This document shows, one piece after another, positions 17,676 through 26,820 of a stretch of 64,000 nt of DNA. The translations under genes and the position numbers were made by a program. Below the pieces are notes generated by a model. That model saw nothing but the letters and a program-made list of their open reading frames with translations, had not been told where the DNA came from and did not search any database. Origin of the DNA: an uncultured Gemmiger sp. (GTDB lineage Bacteria > Bacillota > Clostridia > Oscillospirales > Ruminococcaceae); assembly GCA_949295035.1 (NCBI GenBank), contig CASFJO010000049.1, forward strand, positions 1-64,000. The letters are read 5' to 3'. Each line of letters opens with the position of its first letter. Position 1 is the first letter of the stretch.

Positions 17676-19570
17676 ATACAGCCGATCGGGACGCAGAACA
17701 ACAAAGAAACTTGTATGAGTGGGCCTGCCGCCGTATGGCGGAACTGGTGCCGGGCTGGTCGGACGCGATCCCCAGCGATCCTTCGGTGGCGATCCTGGAA
17801 CTGGCCGCCGGCCTGTCCGCACTGCAGCAACGTCGATGGGCGCAGACCGACCCGGCCCATTACCGGGCCTGCCGAAAACTGCTGGGCGGCAAGCGGCGCG
17901 CCCGCACCCCTGCTGCACTGATGGCCCGGCCGCTGAACGATACCGGGGTATACGGCGGGCAGCGGTTCTGGGTGGACGGCGTGCCCTACGAGGCGGAGGC
18001 GCGGCGGCCCGCGGCGGGCGAGGTGAGCGAGGTATGGATCGGTGCGGGCCCGCAGCGCCGCCGGTGGGAGCCCGGCCGGCCGCTGTGCGCGGAGGGGGAG
18101 ACGCTCCGGCTGGAAATTGTCTTTACCCGGCGCCAGCCCGCCGGTGTGCCGGTCCGACTCTGGTGCGGCGTGGAAGCGGAACCTGGGCGGGTACCACCAA
18201 ACGCCGACACCGAACCGCCCCTGACCTGGCAGGCGGAGGCCGGGGACGAAAACAGCTGGCGAAAGATCGTCTTGCGGGACGAGACCTGCGGGCTGCTGCA
18301 AAGCGGCTTTTGGAACCTGACAGCCGACCGGCCATTTTCCGCGCTGCGGGTCACGGCCCGGGGCAGCCCGGAAGGGCAGCCCCGGCTGCGGTGGTTCGTG
18401 CTGGAACCGGTGTGGCTGGAACAGTGCCTGACCCGCAGCGCTGCCGCCGACTTGCCCCCGCCCTACCAGATCCCGGAAGGCTGGATGGGAAGCCGGATCT
18501 TGCGGTATTTCCTTCCGGCCGGTGACGGCGGCTGGCGGGAGGCGGCTGGTCTGTTTGCCCGGGACGGGCAGGTAGCCGGTTGGACGGGTGATCCGCCGGC
18601 GGTCATCCGGGTCGTCAGCGCGCAACCGGATTTTTTGTTGGAGCGGCCGGTGCGGGCGATTGCCGATGAGGAGATTTCGCTGGAGGAGGAGGGCGTCCTG
18701 CCGGAACGGCTGCGCCTGATGGTGCGGGAGGGGGACAGGTGGTATGACTGTCCTCTCTGCGAGCCGGATCCGGCCCGGACCCTGCCGTGCGGCTGCCGCT
18801 GGGTGGAGGAACGGCGGGCGCTGTGCTTTGGCGACGGGCGGGATTATCGCGTGCCCGCCGACGGGGCCGTGCTGCTGGCGGCCTGCGCCGTGACCCGTGG
18901 CCGGGAAGGAAACGGCGCGGCGGGGCTGCTGCGGCAGGCGGATACCCGCTTGATGGCGCTGGCTCCCGCGGCAGGCGGGTGCGACCGGGAAACGGAGCAG
19001 GAAGCCTTTTTACGGACGGTACAGGAACAAGATGAGCCATTGCGGGCGGTCACCCTGCAGGATTACGAACAGCTGGCCCGGCAGACGCCGGGGCTGGCGC
19101 TGGGACAGGTCCACGCGCTGGCGCACCGGGCGCAAGCCGGCGTTACCGTACTGGCAAAACCGCTTTCGCCGCAGCCGCTGCCGACACTGACCCCCTGGCA
19201 GACCGGAAGGCTGCGCGCCTGGCTGGAGCGCTACCGGATGATTGGCGTGCCCGTGCGCGTGCAGAGCCCTCGTTATATGCCCCTGGCCGTGACCCTGCCG
19301 CTGCGGGTCAGCGAACCGGTGGAGGAATCTGTGATCCGGGCCGCGGTGCTGGAACAGACCGACGGGGTCCGGGGGCCGCGGGAGTTTGGCGCGGAGGTGT
19401 CCGGGGCGGCCCTGTTCGCGGCGCTGGGCAGACTGGAACATGTGATCGAGGTCACCTCGCTGGAACTGCGCCCGCTGGCCGGCGGCGCGCGCCGCGCCCC
19501 GGATGGCACGGTGCGGCTGAAACCGGATATGCTGCCCTGGCTCAAACAACTGGATGTGACGCAGACGTAG
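17672..19570 (+). CDS. Second baseplate J-like wedge protein
   Basis: 632 residues; the start ATG 17672 overlaps the previous stop by four bases. The N-terminal part (RRMAELVPGWSDAIPSDPSV, then AILELAAGLSALQQRR) matches the N-terminal helical part of J/gp6 family wedge proteins. The middle is beta-rich, and the C-terminal third has the characteristic AVTLQDYEQLARQTPGLALG, GVTVLAKPLSPQPLP and YRMIGVPVRVQSPRYMPLAV. Paired J proteins (Afp11 and Afp12) form the wedge heterodimer in eCIS baseplates, so this and the upstream gene are the likely pair. Intact, ends in TAG, showing that TAG is a normal stop codon here. Confidence 0.85.
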   Translation: MNTADRDAEQQRNLYEWACRRMAELVPGWSDAIPSDPSVAILELAAGLSALQQRRWAQTDPAHYRACRKLLGGKRRARTPAALMARPLNDTGVYGGQRFWVDGVPYEAEARRPAAGEVSEVWIGAGPQRRRWEPGRPLCAEGETLRLEIVFTRRQPAGVPVRLWCGVEAEPGRVPPNADTEPPLTWQAEAGDENSWRKIVLRDETCGLLQSGFWNLTADRPFSALRVTARGSPEGQPRLRWFVLEPVWLEQCLTRSAAADLPPPYQIPEGWMGSRILRYFLPAGDGGWREAAGLFARDGQVAGWTGDPPAVIRVVSAQPDFLLERPVRAIADEEISLEEEGVLPERLRLMVREGDRWYDCPLCEPDPARTLPCGCRWVEERRALCFGDGRDYRVPADGAVLLAACAVTRGREGNGAAGLLRQADTRLMALAPAAGGCDRETEQEAFLRTVQEQDEPLRAVTLQDYEQLARQTPGLALGQVHALAHRAQAGVTVLAKPLSPQPLPTLTPWQTGRLRAWLERYRMIGVPVRVQSPRYMPLAVTLPLRVSEPVEESVIRAAVLEQTDGVRGPREFGAEVSGAALFAALGRLEHVIEVTSLELRPLAGGARRAPDGTVRLKPDMLPWLKQLDVTQT

Positions 19571-19610
19571 CGCCGGGCAGTGCCCAAACGACAGGCAGGA
19601 GGGAACTGGC

Positions 19611-20425
19611 ATGGAACAAAGACTTCGTCGCTATCGCTCCGACCGGGAACTGGACCGGTGCGGCGTCTACGACGACGCCGGCGGATACCGCTCCCAATGG
19701 TATCAGGGCCTTGACAGCGGTATGGAATGGCTTCGCCTTTCACTGGAAGGACCCGTCCGCGCCAGGGTGCAGGTGTTTGCGGCCGACCGGCTGCCAGGAA
19801 CCGGGGAGCAAGAAACACCGCCTGTACTTGTGCGGGACGCGGCGGATCTGTGCCTGTACGGGGTGCGGGGGCGGTGGCTGCGCTTTACCGTTACGCCGGC
19901 GGAAGGGCTGCGGGGATATTCGCTTGCCTTTCCCGGGCAATCCATCGACGCGGGCCTGCCCTTTGTTCTGCGGGACGACGCTACGCTCCGCCGGTTTTTG
20001 GCGGTCTATCAGTCCGCCTACATGGACGCCAACCGGGAGGCGCTGCGCTTTCCCGGTCGCCTGGACCCCCGGGCAGAGGACCCGCTGCCCGATCTGGCGC
20101 TCTGGTTGGGAGCGGCGCTCTGGATGCGGAACACGCCCTGTATGCCGGAACTGCTGGCCGCCGCGCCGCGCCTGAACCGGACGCGGGGCACCCGCCTGGG
20201 TCTGGAATGGCTTGTGCGGCTGGTCACCGGCGGCCGGGGCGAACTGGTGGAGGAATTTCAATGGCGGGAACAGCCGCTGAACCGGCAGGAACGGGAAGAT
20301 TGCGCCCGGCTGTACGGGACCGGCCGGGCCGGGGTCACGCTGCTGCTGCCGGCCGATACCGGCCCGGCGCAGATGCGCTTTCTGGAGAGCGTGCTGGACG
20401 ACTTTACACCGATCCGGTGCTGGCT
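19611..20425 (+). pseudogene. gpI-like phage tail / eCIS baseplate protein, 3' end lost in a fusion
   Basis: ATG 19611 follows GGCAGGAGGGAACTGGC. The product has an N-terminal beta-rich part and a gpI-like C-terminal domain: RRFLAVYQSAYMDANREALR, then DLALWLGAALW and RGTRLGLEWLVRLVTGG, typical of tail protein I relatives that link wedge and fibres. The C-terminus should continue after LLPADTGPAQMRFLESVLDD, but after about 20405-20420 the sequence becomes the middle of a MalT-like regulator in another frame. The tail-protein frame then drifts to a stop at 20495 through unrelated codons. Roughly 20-30 C-terminal residues are lost. Whether the shortened protein (about 270 residues) still works is unknown. 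Confidence 0.7.
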
Positions 20426-21967
20426 GTGCCCTATCTGCGTTGGAAGGCCCGTCGGGAACTGGACGAGAGGGATCGCTGCCGCCTGCATGCGCTGAGTGCG
20501 GCCTGGTGCCAGGAACAGGGCAATTATCCGGCGGCTGCCCGGCACTATGCCGCCGCCGGGGACCGCCCGCGGATGCGGCAGGCGCTCATTGAGGCGGTGC
20601 GCGCGGACAGCCGGGCCTGGACGCTCTGTCAGTTGGTCGACTGCCTGGATCGGCTGTCGCAAACCGAGGCCCTCTCCTCGCCGGACTTGATCTATGCCAA
20701 AAGCCGCCTTGCCGGATTACGTCTGGAGCCGGAGCAAGCGGCCCTCTGGCGCCAGGCGCTGCGGGACCGGGCCGATGGCGAGGACCGGGCGTATACGCAG
20801 ATCCTTTTGGCGCACTTGCAGCTTCTGCTGCCGGCGGAGGATGGCGGCGCGGCGCTTTCCGCCGATTCCCCGGATCTGTTCCGCGATGCGGAAAGCGGCT
20901 TGCCGCTCACCGCCGGATTCCCCAGCATCCTGCGGGGCGAGCGGGATCTGTCCGGGCGTGTTCTGCGTGCCGGCCGTGTCACCGCGCTGCCTTCCTAGCC
21001 GGCTTTGGCCCGGGCCGCGGGCGCCGGCGCGGAAAACCTGGCGGAATTGCTGGAACTTGAATATCGCCAGGAGAAGGGCGAACCGGTGCTGACGTCCCTG
21101 CTCCGGTGTGACCCGCTGCAGCTTCGTCTGCGGGAGCAAGGGGCGCTGGACCTGGAATTTGTCTGCGCCGCGATCACCGCCCGGTCCCTGTGCGCGGAAG
21201 GGCAGTTTCCTGAGGCGGCATCCTGCCTGCTGCGGTTCCGTCAGCGGGCCGAAAGGGCGGGCGCGGCGGAATTGCTGGCCAACATCGACGCGGCGCGGTG
21301 CCGCATCGCCCTGCTGGAGGACAGCCTTTATGCCGCCAATTGGATGGCCGCGCAGCCGCCCACCGGCGGCGTTTTTTCACTGCCGGACGGACACAGCCTT
21401 CTCACCCGGGTGCGCTGCCATATCAAGCGGGGCGAATACCAAACGGCGCTGCTGTTTTTGGGCCGCATTCTGGCTGGCTACAGGAGCGGCGGCCGGATAT
21501 TGGGGCAGATAGAGGCGCGGGCCCTGGCAGCGATCTGCGGGTATCGCATGGGGGATATCGGCTGGCGCGAACAGCTGGGCCAGGCGCTCTGCCTGGGCGC
21601 TGAATATGATTATACGGCGGTGTTTTCACGGGAGGGGGCGGCGATCCTGCCCTTGCTGGAGCGCTATCGGCCGGGATCGGGCCTGGCGCCCCGATACTGG
21701 GGCAGAGTGCTGCACAAGACCATCGGCCAGGCAGCGCACAGCCCCGCGTATCTGCAACCTGTGGGGCGCTTGACCGAGCCGCTGACCCGCGCTGAACGCG
21801 CGGTCCTTTCCCTTCTGACCCGGCGGATGTCCAGCGACGAGATCGGTCAGGCGCTGGGGATCCAGGTGAGCACGGTGCGCACCCATCTGCGGCATATCTT
21901 TGCCAAACTGGGGGTGCACAGCCGGGAAGAAGCGCGCCGGGCCGCGATCCGGCTGAATCTGGTGTGA
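20405..21967 (+). pseudogene. MalT-like LuxR-family regulator, N-terminus deleted and amber stop
   Basis: From about 20405 the frame reads PYLRWKARRELDERDRCRLH, then ALSAAWCQEQGNYPAAARHY and AAAGD, which is the start of the MalT/LAL helical repeat region. The N-terminal STAND ATPase domain (about 300 residues) is absent. A TAG at 20996-20998 interrupts the frame; the same phase continues through TPR-like helices (about 21000-21700) to a clean LuxR HTH at the C-terminus (LTRAERAVLSLLTRRMSSDE, then GIQVSTVRTHLRHIFAKLGV). A shorter product could start at ATG-like codons after 21005 and keep the HTH. The gene probably once controlled this eCIS locus, judging from its position inside it. Confidence 0.72.
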
Positions 21968-22013
21968 TCCGGCCAGCCGGCCGGATGGCTCTCAAACAAC
22001 GGAGGTGGACGGA

Positions 22014-23999
22014 TTGGAAAAGAAAACCAAACACCAGCCGCAGCCGCGGTCTGCCAAGCTGGCAAATCTCACCGGTATCCCCGTGCAGTTGAAGCGGGAA
22101 ATGGAGCGGCGCAGCGGCCTGTCTTTTGATGATGTGCGGGTACACTATAATTCAGATATGCCGGCCAGGATCGGGGCGCTGGCGTATACCCAGGGGAACC
22201 GGGTGCATATCAGCCCCGGCAAGGAACGCCATCTGCCCCACGAACTGGGCCATGTGGTACAGCAGAAGCTGGGGATCGTACAGGATGGGAAAACGATGGC
22301 CGCCGGCAGAAAGCTGAATACGGACCCCGTGCTGGAGCGGCAGGCGGACGACTTTGCGCGCGGCAATGTGCCGATCCGGCAGGCTTTGCTCGCGCGCGCT
22401 CGGCCAAATTCTCCTGCCGGCGCCTGGATCCAGCGCAAAGCCGCCGTGGGGGTGACCCTGTCCACCGTGAGCCAGGAACGCTTCTGGGCATCGGAATTGA
22501 AGGTGGACACCCTCACCTTCGGCGGCAGAGAAGATCCGCATCTCCCCATTCTTCGCACGGATACGAGAGGAGGGATGAAACTGGAGGAAAATTCTGACAC
22601 GCAAGGCGCCCATACTTTTGCGGATGCGTTTGTGAAAAAGCATCAAAAAGATGTGGTGAAAGGGCTGCCTTTGAGCGAGGCTCTGGAGTTTTATGCTTTC
22701 CTGGTCGATCAGCTTGAAAAACGGGAAATCGGGCAAGAGGCGACCGATCTGTCAGGCTTTGATCCGGTTCTGGCGCTGCCGTTGGCGGCACGGGAGAATG
22801 AGAGCGCGGTAAAAAGGGCCGGCGAGTTCCGCGAAGCGTATGTTCAGGCGCTGTTGAAACGACGTGCGTTGTGCCTGCAAAAGATCGAACTGCTCAGGAG
22901 AAGCCTGGACGGGATGCAAAGCGGCCCGGCCCGCCCCATGACTGTTTGGAACGTTTTGTTCAAACATCTTGTATCGTCGTACAACCAGGCGTATGCTCTG
23001 GGTTCCCTGTCCACTGTAGGCGTTGGCACCTCCGGCAGGGGAGAGGCCAGCGGCCTGTACGCTCTGAAACAGGAAAAATTGCAGCAGCGGTTCCACGATT
23101 TGGGAACCAGTAAAAGCGGCGGCACAGAGAGCAAAAGTATAGAGAGCAAAATAATGGGTCATCTGCTGGACCTGGACTTCGCGGATAAATTTTTTGCACC
23201 TGCTTGTGCGCATATAGGCTCCGGGAGCCTGAAGGAAACCTTGCAACACGATTTTCAAACGATGATGGAGCAGATCAGGAAGAACCGAAGTCTCAATGCC
23301 TCAAACAGCCGGCATTCGTATGTGGATCTGCTGCGCTATTATACGCAGCTGCCTGTGGCAAGTCTGGACGCCAGGGCCCCAAAACTGTACTCTGTTCCTG
23401 AACAAGCAAAAGAGGATGGTCAGGCAAGAGGAACCGTCGATCCGAAGGGGAAAACGCAACTGGATTACAACGGCATTTTTGCTTTTTTGCGCAATGCTTT
23501 TACATTCTTTGCCAACTTGGAAAATTATGCGGCGCTCTTTGCTTTGGACGAGTTCACAATACGCATGTTACCACTGGAAAAATTGTGCGGCATCGAAACT
23601 CTGGATGCGGCGGCCCGCCAAGAGCAGGTGAATGAACTGGCGGAAACAGCGGAGCTGGCTGAGCCGCAAGAGATATTTGGCGACTATGAAGGCCAGGCTT
23701 TTGATGACTGGTCTTTCGACAGCAAAGCGGAAACGTTTTCGGCTTTGACCGCGCTGCTGCCGATCACTGTACCTTGGTGTCGCACCCTGAATATTTCCAA
23801 CGGGATATATCTGATTACTCCGTTCCCGCAAGGCATGGAGGATGTGGATCAATGGATCTCGATCGTTCACAAGAATGCGCGGTCCCTTGCCGAAACGGTA
23901 TATCCCGACGAGTTCCCGGATCAGCAAGAGAAGGATATGATCTCCCTGCGAAGGGAGCCGAAGGAACCGGAAAATGAAAGATATGAAGAGGATCTCTGA
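22014..23999 (+). CDS. DUF4157 (eCIS core metallopeptidase-type) protein with unknown C-terminal domain
   Basis: 661 residues. Residues about 15-110 are a DUF4157 domain: GIPVQLKREMERRSGLSFDD, VRVHYNSDMPARIGALAYTQ and the zinc motif HELGH (residues 76-80) followed by VVQQKLG. DUF4157 proteins are strongly associated with eCIS loci and often carry a toxin or other effector after the domain. Here about 540 residues follow with no motif I recognise: mostly helical, ending in an acidic-basic tail. TTG 22014 is preferred as start because GGAGG lies eight bases upstream; GTG 22005 overlaps that site. The gene is intact although most of the locus is broken. Confidence 0.8.
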   Translation: MEKKTKHQPQPRSAKLANLTGIPVQLKREMERRSGLSFDDVRVHYNSDMPARIGALAYTQGNRVHISPGKERHLPHELGHVVQQKLGIVQDGKTMAAGRKLNTDPVLERQADDFARGNVPIRQALLARARPNSPAGAWIQRKAAVGVTLSTVSQERFWASELKVDTLTFGGREDPHLPILRTDTRGGMKLEENSDTQGAHTFADAFVKKHQKDVVKGLPLSEALEFYAFLVDQLEKREIGQEATDLSGFDPVLALPLAARENESAVKRAGEFREAYVQALLKRRALCLQKIELLRRSLDGMQSGPARPMTVWNVLFKHLVSSYNQAYALGSLSTVGVGTSGRGEASGLYALKQEKLQQRFHDLGTSKSGGTESKSIESKIMGHLLDLDFADKFFAPACAHIGSGSLKETLQHDFQTMMEQIRKNRSLNASNSRHSYVDLLRYYTQLPVASLDARAPKLYSVPEQAKEDGQARGTVDPKGKTQLDYNGIFAFLRNAFTFFANLENYAALFALDEFTIRMLPLEKLCGIETLDAAARQEQVNELAETAELAEPQEIFGDYEGQAFDDWSFDSKAETFSALTALLPITVPWCRTLNISNGIYLITPFPQGMEDVDQWISIVHKNARSLAETVYPDEFPDQQEKDMISLRREPKEPENERYEEDL

Positions 24000-24133
24000 G
24001 CGGATACCTGGAAACACCCCTGTCGTGCCGCACTGTTCGCGGGCGGACCAAACGTTGCCGGCGCTGCGGCGGTAAAACAGCGATGCTTGCCGCAGCGAAT
24101 GCGGGCTTTCTGGGCTTGTGATCGCGGACAAAG

Positions 24134-24162
24134 TGGACAAATCCGCCCCGAATGCGTATAAT
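24134..24162 (+). promoter_or_regulatory. SigA promoter of lysS
   Basis: TGGACA (24134-24139), 17-bp spacer, TATAAT (24157-24162), giving a leader of about 105 bases before the lysS ATG. No T-box motif was seen in the leader. Confidence 0.75.
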
Positions 24163-24275
24163 AGAGTTTGTTATACGAGATTCGCGGCCGTCCGGTTGGA
24201 ACGGGGCCGTCCGTGCGGGGAAAAGCGAACAAAACGCCGCGCCCCCGCCGAAGTGAAAAAGTGGAGGAATCCTTG

Positions 24276-26285
24276 ATGGAACAGAACGAAAATACGACCC
24301 CTGCCCGCCAGCCGGCCAACGGCGCGGCGGAATCTTCCTACAGCGAATTGGTGGCCATCCGCCGGGAGAAGCTGGCCGCGCTGCAGCAGGCCGGTCAGGA
24401 CCCCTTTGAGCGCACCAGCTGGCCCCAGAGCGATTTTGCCCAGCCGGTGAAAGACGCGTTTGTGGACCCGGCCGAAGGGGAGGATGGTCCCGCCGTCTGC
24501 ATGGCGGGCCGCATGATGAGCAAGCGGGTCATGGGCAAGGCCAGCTTTGCCGACCTGCGGGACTGTACCGGGCGCATCCAGCTGTATGTACGCCGGGAGG
24601 ATGTGGGCGTGGAGGAATACCAGGCCTTCAAAAAGTTTGATATCGGCGATATCGTGGGGGTGCGGGGCTTTGTGTTCCGCACCAAGATGGGGGAGATCAG
24701 CGTCCACGTCACCGAGATCGTGCTGCTGAGCAAGAGCCTGCTTCCCCTGCCCGAGAAGTTCCATGGTTTGAAGGATCAGGAGACCCGCTACCGCCAGCGG
24801 TATGTAGACCTGATCATGAATCCGGAGGTGCGCCGAACCTTTGAAGTGCGCAGCGGATTTATCCGGTATATGCGCCGGTATCTGGACGAGCGGGGTTACA
24901 TGGAGGTGGAGACCCCCGTGCTGAACACCATCGCCGGCGGCGCGGCGGCCCGGCCCTTCATCACCCACCACAACACCCTGGACATCGACATGTATATGCG
25001 CATCGCCACCGAACTGCCCCTCAAGCGGCTGATCATCGGCGGCATCGACCGGGTGTACGAGATCGGGCGGATCTTCCGCAACGAGGGTATGGACCCCAAG
25101 CACAATCCCGAGTTCACCACCGTGGAGTTGTATCAGGCCTATGCGGATTTCCACACCATGATGGACATTGCCGAGGGAATCCTGTCCGGCGCCGCCAAGG
25201 AGCTGCTGGGCAGCTACCAGGTGCAGTGGCAGGGCGAGACCATCGACCTGACCCCGGGCTGGCGCCGCCTGACCATGGTGGACGCCGTCAGGGAGTACGC
25301 GGGGGTGGACTTCGGGGCCATCACCGATGACGCTGAGGCCGTGGCCGCCGCCAGGGCCATCGGCGTGGAGTTGGCCGACGCGGCCGAAAAAACCTGGGGC
25401 AACGCCCTGTACGCCTGCTTTGACCAGAAGGTGGAGGAGCAGCTGGTGCAGCCCACCTTCATCACCATGTACCCGGTGGAGGTCTCTCCGCTCACCAAGC
25501 GCAGCCCCCAGGACAAGCGCTTGACCGAGCGGTTTGAACTGTTCATCTGCCACTGCGAACTGGCCAACGCCTACTCGGAACTGAACGACCCCATCGACCA
25601 GCGGGACCGCTTTGTCAAGCAGTTGGAACAGCGGGAGCGGGGCGACGATGAGACCGAGATGATGGATGAGGATTTCCTCACCGCCATGGAGTACGGTATG
25701 CCTCCCACGGGCGGCATGGGCATGGGCATCGACCGGTGCGTCATGATGCTCACCAACTCCAGCACGGTGCGCGAGGTCATTTTGTTCCCCACCATGAAGT
25801 CGCTGGGCGCCGGTGAGAGCGCTAAAAAGCCGCAGGCCGCTCCTGAGGCTTCCGAGACACCGGAGGCCCCCCAGACCGAGGCGGCTCCCGCGCCGGCTGC
25901 CGAGCCCATTGACTTCTCCCGCGTGCAGATCGAGCCGCTGTTCGCAGATACGGTGGACTTTGAGACCTTCAGCCGGTCGGATTTCCGGGCGGTAAAGGTA
26001 CTCAAGTGCTGGGCCGTGCCCAAGAGCAAGAAACTGCTGGGCTTTGAGCTGGACGACGGCACCGATACCCCCAGGGTGATCCTGAGCGGTATCCACGCCT
26101 ACTACGAGCCGGAACAGCTGGTGGGCAAGACCCTGATCGCCATCACCAACCTGCCCCCCCGCAAGATGATGGGGGTGGATTCCTGCGGGATGCTGCTCAG
26201 CGCCATTCACAGTGAGGACGGAGAGGAAAAGCTGCATCTTCTGATGGTGGATGACCACATTCCCGCCGGCGCAAAGCTGTATTAA
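24276..26285 (+). CDS. lysS: Lysyl-tRNA synthetase (class II) fused to a C-terminal tRNA-binding domain
   Basis: 669 residues, longer than the usual 490-510. An OB anticodon-binding domain (about 60-165: GRMMSKRVMGKASFADLRDC) is followed by the class II core with motif 1 and 2 (GYMEVETPVLNTIAGGAAAR; RVYEIGRIFRNEGMDPKHNP) and motif 3 (GGMGMGIDRCVMML). After an Ala/Pro/Glu-rich linker (about 515-545) a second OB fold follows (FRAVKVLKCWAVPKSKKLLG ... NLPPRKMMGVDSCGMLLSA), the Trbp111/MetG C-terminal type tRNA-binding domain. The motif 2 loop and the lysine-pocket residues look intact. ATG 24276 has GGAGG nine bases upstream. It charges tRNA-Lys; the extra domain probably raises tRNA affinity. 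Confidence 0.95.
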   Translation: MEQNENTTPARQPANGAAESSYSELVAIRREKLAALQQAGQDPFERTSWPQSDFAQPVKDAFVDPAEGEDGPAVCMAGRMMSKRVMGKASFADLRDCTGRIQLYVRREDVGVEEYQAFKKFDIGDIVGVRGFVFRTKMGEISVHVTEIVLLSKSLLPLPEKFHGLKDQETRYRQRYVDLIMNPEVRRTFEVRSGFIRYMRRYLDERGYMEVETPVLNTIAGGAAARPFITHHNTLDIDMYMRIATELPLKRLIIGGIDRVYEIGRIFRNEGMDPKHNPEFTTVELYQAYADFHTMMDIAEGILSGAAKELLGSYQVQWQGETIDLTPGWRRLTMVDAVREYAGVDFGAITDDAEAVAAARAIGVELADAAEKTWGNALYACFDQKVEEQLVQPTFITMYPVEVSPLTKRSPQDKRLTERFELFICHCELANAYSELNDPIDQRDRFVKQLEQRERGDDETEMMDEDFLTAMEYGMPPTGGMGMGIDRCVMMLTNSSTVREVILFPTMKSLGAGESAKKPQAAPEASETPEAPQTEAAPAPAAEPIDFSRVQIEPLFADTVDFETFSRSDFRAVKVLKCWAVPKSKKLLGFELDDGTDTPRVILSGIHAYYEPEQLVGKTLIAITNLPPRKMMGVDSCGMLLSAIHSEDGEEKLHLLMVDDHIPAGAKLY

Positions 26286-26365
26286 GAGCCGGGATATATG
26301 GTGTACAATACCACTATACGCGGTGCGAGCCGCAATAACGCCCAGAGAGGATACAGAACAGAACA

Positions 26366-26794
26366 ATGAAGATCATGGCAGTGGATTACGGCGACGCCCG
26401 CACCGGGCTGGCCGTTTGTGACCGCACCGAGTTTCTCTCCACCCCGGTGGGGCAGATCGAGGAGAAGAGCATGGCCAAGGTGGCGGAAAAGGTCATTTAT
26501 GCCAGCCGGGAATACGACGTGGGGATGATCGTGATCGGCCTGCCCCGCAATATGGACGGCACCGAAGGCGCCCGGGCCGAGAAGGCCCGCAAGCTGGCGG
26601 CGCTGGTGGAGTTGGGCGCTCAGGTGCCGGTGCGGCTGTGGGACGAGCGGCGCACCACCGTTACCGCCGCGGCTCAGCTCACCGAGGCGGGCACTTTTGG
26701 AAAGAAGCGCAAGCAGAAGCTGGACGCGGTGAGCGCCGCGGTCATCCTGGACAGTTTTTTGGCCTGGCGCAAGAATCACCCGGACGAGGCCTGA
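26366..26794 (+). CDS. ruvX: RuvX/YqgF Holliday junction resolvase-like protein
   Basis: 142 residues, family length. The RNase H-like fold motifs are visible: MAVDYGDARTGLAVCD at the N-terminus with the first catalytic Asp, the middle IVIGLPRNMDGTEG with the conserved GLP, and WDERRTTVTAA followed by KLDAVSAAVILDSF with the last Asp. Implicated in 16S pre-rRNA 5'-end processing and in resolving junctions. It starts at ATG 26366 with AGAGAGGATAC upstream, 80 bases after lysS, and is followed 26 bases later by a DUF1836 gene; the three may form an operon. Confidence 0.93.
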   Translation: MKIMAVDYGDARTGLAVCDRTEFLSTPVGQIEEKSMAKVAEKVIYASREYDVGMIVIGLPRNMDGTEGARAEKARKLAALVELGAQVPVRLWDERRTTVTAAAQLTEAGTFGKKRKQKLDAVSAAVILDSFLAWRKNHPDEA

Positions 26795-26820
26795 CCGGCC
26801 CCGGAAAGTGCAGGTGCTCC

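Noticed and set aside
7091..20998. TAG recoded as an amino acid (Gln or pyrrolysine)
   Set aside because: Three genes in the same locus (ending at 9592, 14058 and 19570) end properly at TAG, a second class of break (TGA, frameshifts) is also present, and no other gene in the window needs readthrough.
11155..21000. Type VI secretion system
   Set aside because: No TssB/C, TssJLM membrane complex or ClpV; hub and spike are separate genes and DUF4157 is present; Gram-positive setting.
22005..22013. GTG 22005 as start of the DUF4157 gene
   Set aside because: It overlaps the GGAGG ribosome site; TTG 22014 has the right distance.
7010..24000. Ordinary prophage or R-type tailocin
   Set aside because: No capsid, terminase, portal, integrase, lysis or tail-fibre genes. 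DUF4157, CIS-tube, gp25 and paired J genes point to eCIS.
24171..26366. A long minus-strand open frame of 731 codons opposite lysS
   Set aside because: Antisense shadow of the conserved synthetase gene with His/Gly-rich nonsense composition.
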